A stretch of 64,000 nucleotides of DNA, taken from assembly GCF_003688285.1 (NCBI RefSeq), contig NZ_RCNT01000002.1, positions 372,001-436,000 of the forward strand, read 5' to 3'. Under the pieces are notes generated by a model. The model ran no database searches. It was not told where the DNA came from and saw only the letters and a list, made by a program, of their open reading frames with translations. Below are positions 61,632 to 64,000 of the stretch, piece after piece. Both the position numbers and the translations under genes were made by a program. Position 1 is the stretch's first letter, and each line of letters opens with the position of its first letter. This DNA comes from Rhodophyticola porphyridii (GTDB lineage Bacteria; Pseudomonadota; Alphaproteobacteria; Rhodobacterales; Rhodobacteraceae).

Positions 61632-64000
61632 TCACTCGAACCTTTGCTCGTCATCTCTGTCTCTTTTTGCCTCGCGGTCGCGCTCTTCCTGTTCCACCTT
61701 TCTTAGCTTTGGCACCACCTCTGCAAGGTATTCCGCCACTCCTGGAATTGCCGCTTCGGAGACTTCTTCAAGCGCCGTTATCCGCTGGCCAACGATGTTT
61801 GCGCGACTGCCAGACCAGCTCATTGGAGCTATGTGTTCAACAAACACCGAGAGCACTTCAACCGGGTTCGGCGAGGCCGTAATCAGCGCCAAGCCTTGTT
61901 CCGTTAGGTCATCAATTCCGCCATCACGACTACTTCCAAATGGCGAAATGGCTCGGGCAACCAAACTCCAAGCAGAGGCTTCGCCCGCGTTTGCGCACCA
62001 AGCAGTAAGATCAGTTGGTTCAATTTGAGAAAGTGGGTTCTCGAAGTGTGAGCTTCCTTCAAAGGCACGAAAACGCTTGTAATCCTTGATCTCACCTTGG
62101 AGAAGAGCACGGGTAAGGAACGGGTCGTACAAGAACTTGACTATAGTAGCGACGGCAGAGTCGAACTGATAGTAGCGCATTGCGGCCCCGTCTTCCGGGT
62201 CGAACAGACTGTCAAGCAGCTCTCCAATCGCAGCATCTTCACAATCGTATCTAAGGCAGTGCCCGAGGACTTTGGTCAGTCGATAGTCACCATTCCCGCC
62301 CGGATCGTTGTCATGTTCAAGCAAGTGCTTTGCGGCCGCCCGAAGAGCTACGCTGCGCAAGCCTGTTCCGAGCAACTCCTCAGTGTCCTTTTTATCATGA
62401 AGTCTCATAGAGAGCCCTTCCAAAAGGGCCCGCTCGCCACCTTCCTTCGTCACCATTACTCTTGCGAGCTGCTCCGCTCTCGCCGACCCTGAATCTTGAT
62501 ACTCCTCCCGCCAAAGCAGATCCTCAAACCCTCGGGGATTGTCCGTGCCACGGAGCGCTGCCAAGCAGCGTTCGAAGTCTTGATCAGAGAAGCTCCCTTT
62601 CGGATGGAGCATCACGATGATTGGGCGGAGCAACTCGTCAGAGGCTGCTTCATCTAGCAGCATAGCGGTCAAGGCTTCATCTGTGCTTGAAATCTCATTC
62701 AACGCACCACAAAGAACACCATAGTTAAAGTGCTTTGTATCGAGCGACTTGAGGCCGCCGACGAGTGTTTCCCATGTAGATCGACAATCCGAAGAGCACC
62801 GTATCAGGCCTTCTCCAAATGGTAATAAGTACGGAGCCCAACCCGGGTTGAACAAGCGATGGGCTTGCTCCTCAAGCATCCCATCAGACTGGCGACAGCG
62901 GCAACCCAAGATCCGCGCCTTTTCACTCAATCGCTTGCGAGATGCTTCAAATTTTGAAGGCTCCTCAGGATCGAAGTCCTCGTCCAGCGACCACATATCG
63001 TTGCCCGGATCAATGACGAGAGCTTCGATTTCAGAAAGCAAGTCTTGTGGAGCGAGCTTCTCTTCCAACGAGGCAAGGAGCGCCGCTCCGTCTTCATCTC
63101 GTTTCTCTTCTGCGACCCGCCGAAAGTCAAAATACAGCGCAGATCGCACGGCGTGCCAACCTTCCACCCAAGGCAGCTTGTCATTAATGGCATTAGAAAC
63201 GTCAATAATTTCAGCGCGAAGGTCGGGGTAGCGCCAAAGCCCACGAAAGTTCGCGGCGAGGACCCTTCTGCACGATTTAGAAATTGTCTCAGAGTCGGAT
63301 TGGGAGGCGTCACAGGCGATGCCGATGAAAGTCCTAAACCATTCAAGCCGCTCCTCGAAGCTTGGGCTGTGCCCATAGTCTCGTGGTCGAGCCCCAAACT
63401 CGAACGAGTTGGAGCTTGACCAACGGCTGGCCTCAAGCGCTGAGTCTAAGAGTTCGGCGCCAATCTGAACTCGCGTCTCGTTGCCGGAGTGCAGCGCAGC
63501 TCGAACGATTTCAGCCCTTTGGGCAGTAGTGGCATGAGTTCCAGATAGGTAAGCTTGGAACAAACCCTTTAGCTTGCCTCTTACGCTATCATAGTTGTTG
63601 TCCGGGTCTTCATGGTCCGCCACTACAAGCAATGCAGCAACGGCGCGTTCAAAGAACTCAGGATAATATGCAAGTCCTACCAATATGCTAAGCGCGACCG
63701 ACCTAAATGAGTCTCGTGGCTCAAAGGATGCCAAGGTTTCAGGGTTTGCAAATGAAGCCTCTACCAATTCGAGTGCGCGAGCCGGAGAAACGGGTGCAAT
63801 GTGCATCAAGAGTTCTCGACCGTGCTCGTTCAAAGCTGACAAGTCGGACAGGAGGCCTCCCTCGGATACCCATCCGTCTACGATTTCGACCGCTATAGGG
63901 TGCTCGTGCAGGAAGCCAAGGCGGCGGCCAAAGGACTTCAAAAGGCGCGCGCTTGCCTTTCGCTCGAAGGTGTCTGTGAGTTGATCAAGTGGAATATTGC
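61632..64000 (-). CDS. large helical-repeat protein, C-terminal part; possible STAND-type sensor
   Basis: At least 788 residues; the frame is open through the right edge, so the N-terminus (and any NTPase or effector domain) is missing. The visible part is all-helical and acidic. LLSDLSALNEHGRELLMHIAPVSPARALELVE, LFQAYLSGTHATTAQRAEIV and SFEFGARPRDYGHSP match, from memory, the repeat regions of large STAND-like ATPases in bacterial defence islands. No Walker motif is in the window, so this is a comparison, not proof. It probably senses a trigger and activates a partner such as the CHAT-like protein. Confidence 0.55.
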   Translation of the reverse strand, partial: NIPLDQLTDTFERKASARLLKSFGRRLGFLHEHPIAVEIVDGWVSEGGLLSDLSALNEHGRELLMHIAPVSPARALELVEASFANPETLASFEPRDSFRSVALSILVGLAYYPEFFERAVAALLVVADHEDPDNNYDSVRGKLKGLFQAYLSGTHATTAQRAEIVRAALHSGNETRVQIGAELLDSALEASRWSSSNSFEFGARPRDYGHSPSFEERLEWFRTFIGIACDASQSDSETISKSCRRVLAANFRGLWRYPDLRAEIIDVSNAINDKLPWVEGWHAVRSALYFDFRRVAEEKRDEDGAALLASLEEKLAPQDLLSEIEALVIDPGNDMWSLDEDFDPEEPSKFEASRKRLSEKARILGCRCRQSDGMLEEQAHRLFNPGWAPYLLPFGEGLIRCSSDCRSTWETLVGGLKSLDTKHFNYGVLCGALNEISSTDEALTAMLLDEAASDELLRPIIVMLHPKGSFSDQDFERCLAALRGTDNPRGFEDLLWREEYQDSGSARAEQLARVMVTKEGGERALLEGLSMRLHDKKDTEELLGTGLRSVALRAAAKHLLEHDNDPGGNGDYRLTKVLGHCLRYDCEDAAIGELLDSLFDPEDGAAMRYYQFDSAVATIVKFLYDPFLTRALLQGEIKDYKRFRAFEGSSHFENPLSQIEPTDLTAWCANAGEASAWSLVARAISPFGSSRDGGIDDLTEQGLALITASPNPVEVLSVFVEHIAPMSWSGSRANIVGQRITALEEVSEAAIPGVAEYLAEVVPKLRKVEQEERDREAKRDRDDEQRFE

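Larger units (their letters stand above)
44354..64000. mobile_element. integrated genomic island, right end beyond the window
   Basis: The island begins where the tRNA-Thr homology stops. It opens with a tRNA-type integrase and carries an AlpA-like regulator, a mobilisation-type ATPase, a replication-relaxation-like protein, a second recombinase, a broken H-NS gene, cargo genes and a defence-like locus, separated by gene-poor gaps unlike the dense left part. It may be a composite of more than one insertion. The right boundary is not in the window. Confidence 0.65.

Overview
The window looks like a high-G+C alphaproteobacterial chromosome of the Rhodobacterales (Roseobacter/Paracoccaceae type). 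The evidence is gene content: an LdtR-type MarR regulator, a ccmABCDG cytochrome c maturation operon divergent from acnA, a GapR/DUF2312 protein, an XRE regulator overlapping sdhE, a TAXI-type TRAP transporter, FkbM and GT25 glycan genes, and CtrA-type promoter boxes. No database search was possible; family names rest on motifs read in the translations.

Bases 1 to about 44,310 are ordinary chromosome. From left to right: a truncated endonuclease/exonuclease/phosphatase-family gene; a LysR regulator divergent from a methyltransferase; aatA; xre-sdhE; a giant Ig-repeat autotransporter with tandem CtrA boxes upstream; ldtR; the ccm operon; acnA; ddaH; an SDR; a glycan-modification block (three GT25, one GT4, FkbM, an ICMT-like methyltransferase); a DUF1223 protein; and a minus-strand run with an LpxL-like acyltransferase, an EamA transporter and a sulfur module (TIGR01244, two YeeE/YedE, a persulfide-dioxygenase-like MBL enzyme). 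Then come a DksA-like protein with two tiny ORFs, an orphan sugar-type ABC ATPase, ggt, gapR, an SGNH hydrolase, and a sulfatase-TRAP-TAXI operon with a LysR gene.

At 44,317 a tRNA-Thr(UGU) gene stops just after its anticodon loop. From there to the right edge the DNA looks like an integrated island of visibly lower and patchier G+C. It starts with a tyrosine integrase, a tiny membrane protein, an AlpA-like regulator, a HerA/VirD4-type membrane ATPase and a replication-relaxation-like protein, which suggests a mobilizable element. The middle carries an XRE-like protein, a secreted SNase-like nuclease, a SRAP protein with an unusual in-frame N-terminal extension, a solitary tyrosine recombinase beside two inverted copies of a palindromic site, four envelope or secreted proteins, a frameshifted H-NS gene and a LysE exporter.

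The right end (57.8 to 64 kb) looks like a defence locus: an HNH-like nuclease, a CHAT-like caspase-fold protease with a long insertion between its catalytic His and Cys, and the C-terminal part of a large helical-repeat protein resembling STAND-type sensors, which runs off the window. All three are on the minus strand. This is the best candidate for a little-described system, but the sensor's N-terminus is outside the window and the functional link is inferred from proximity.
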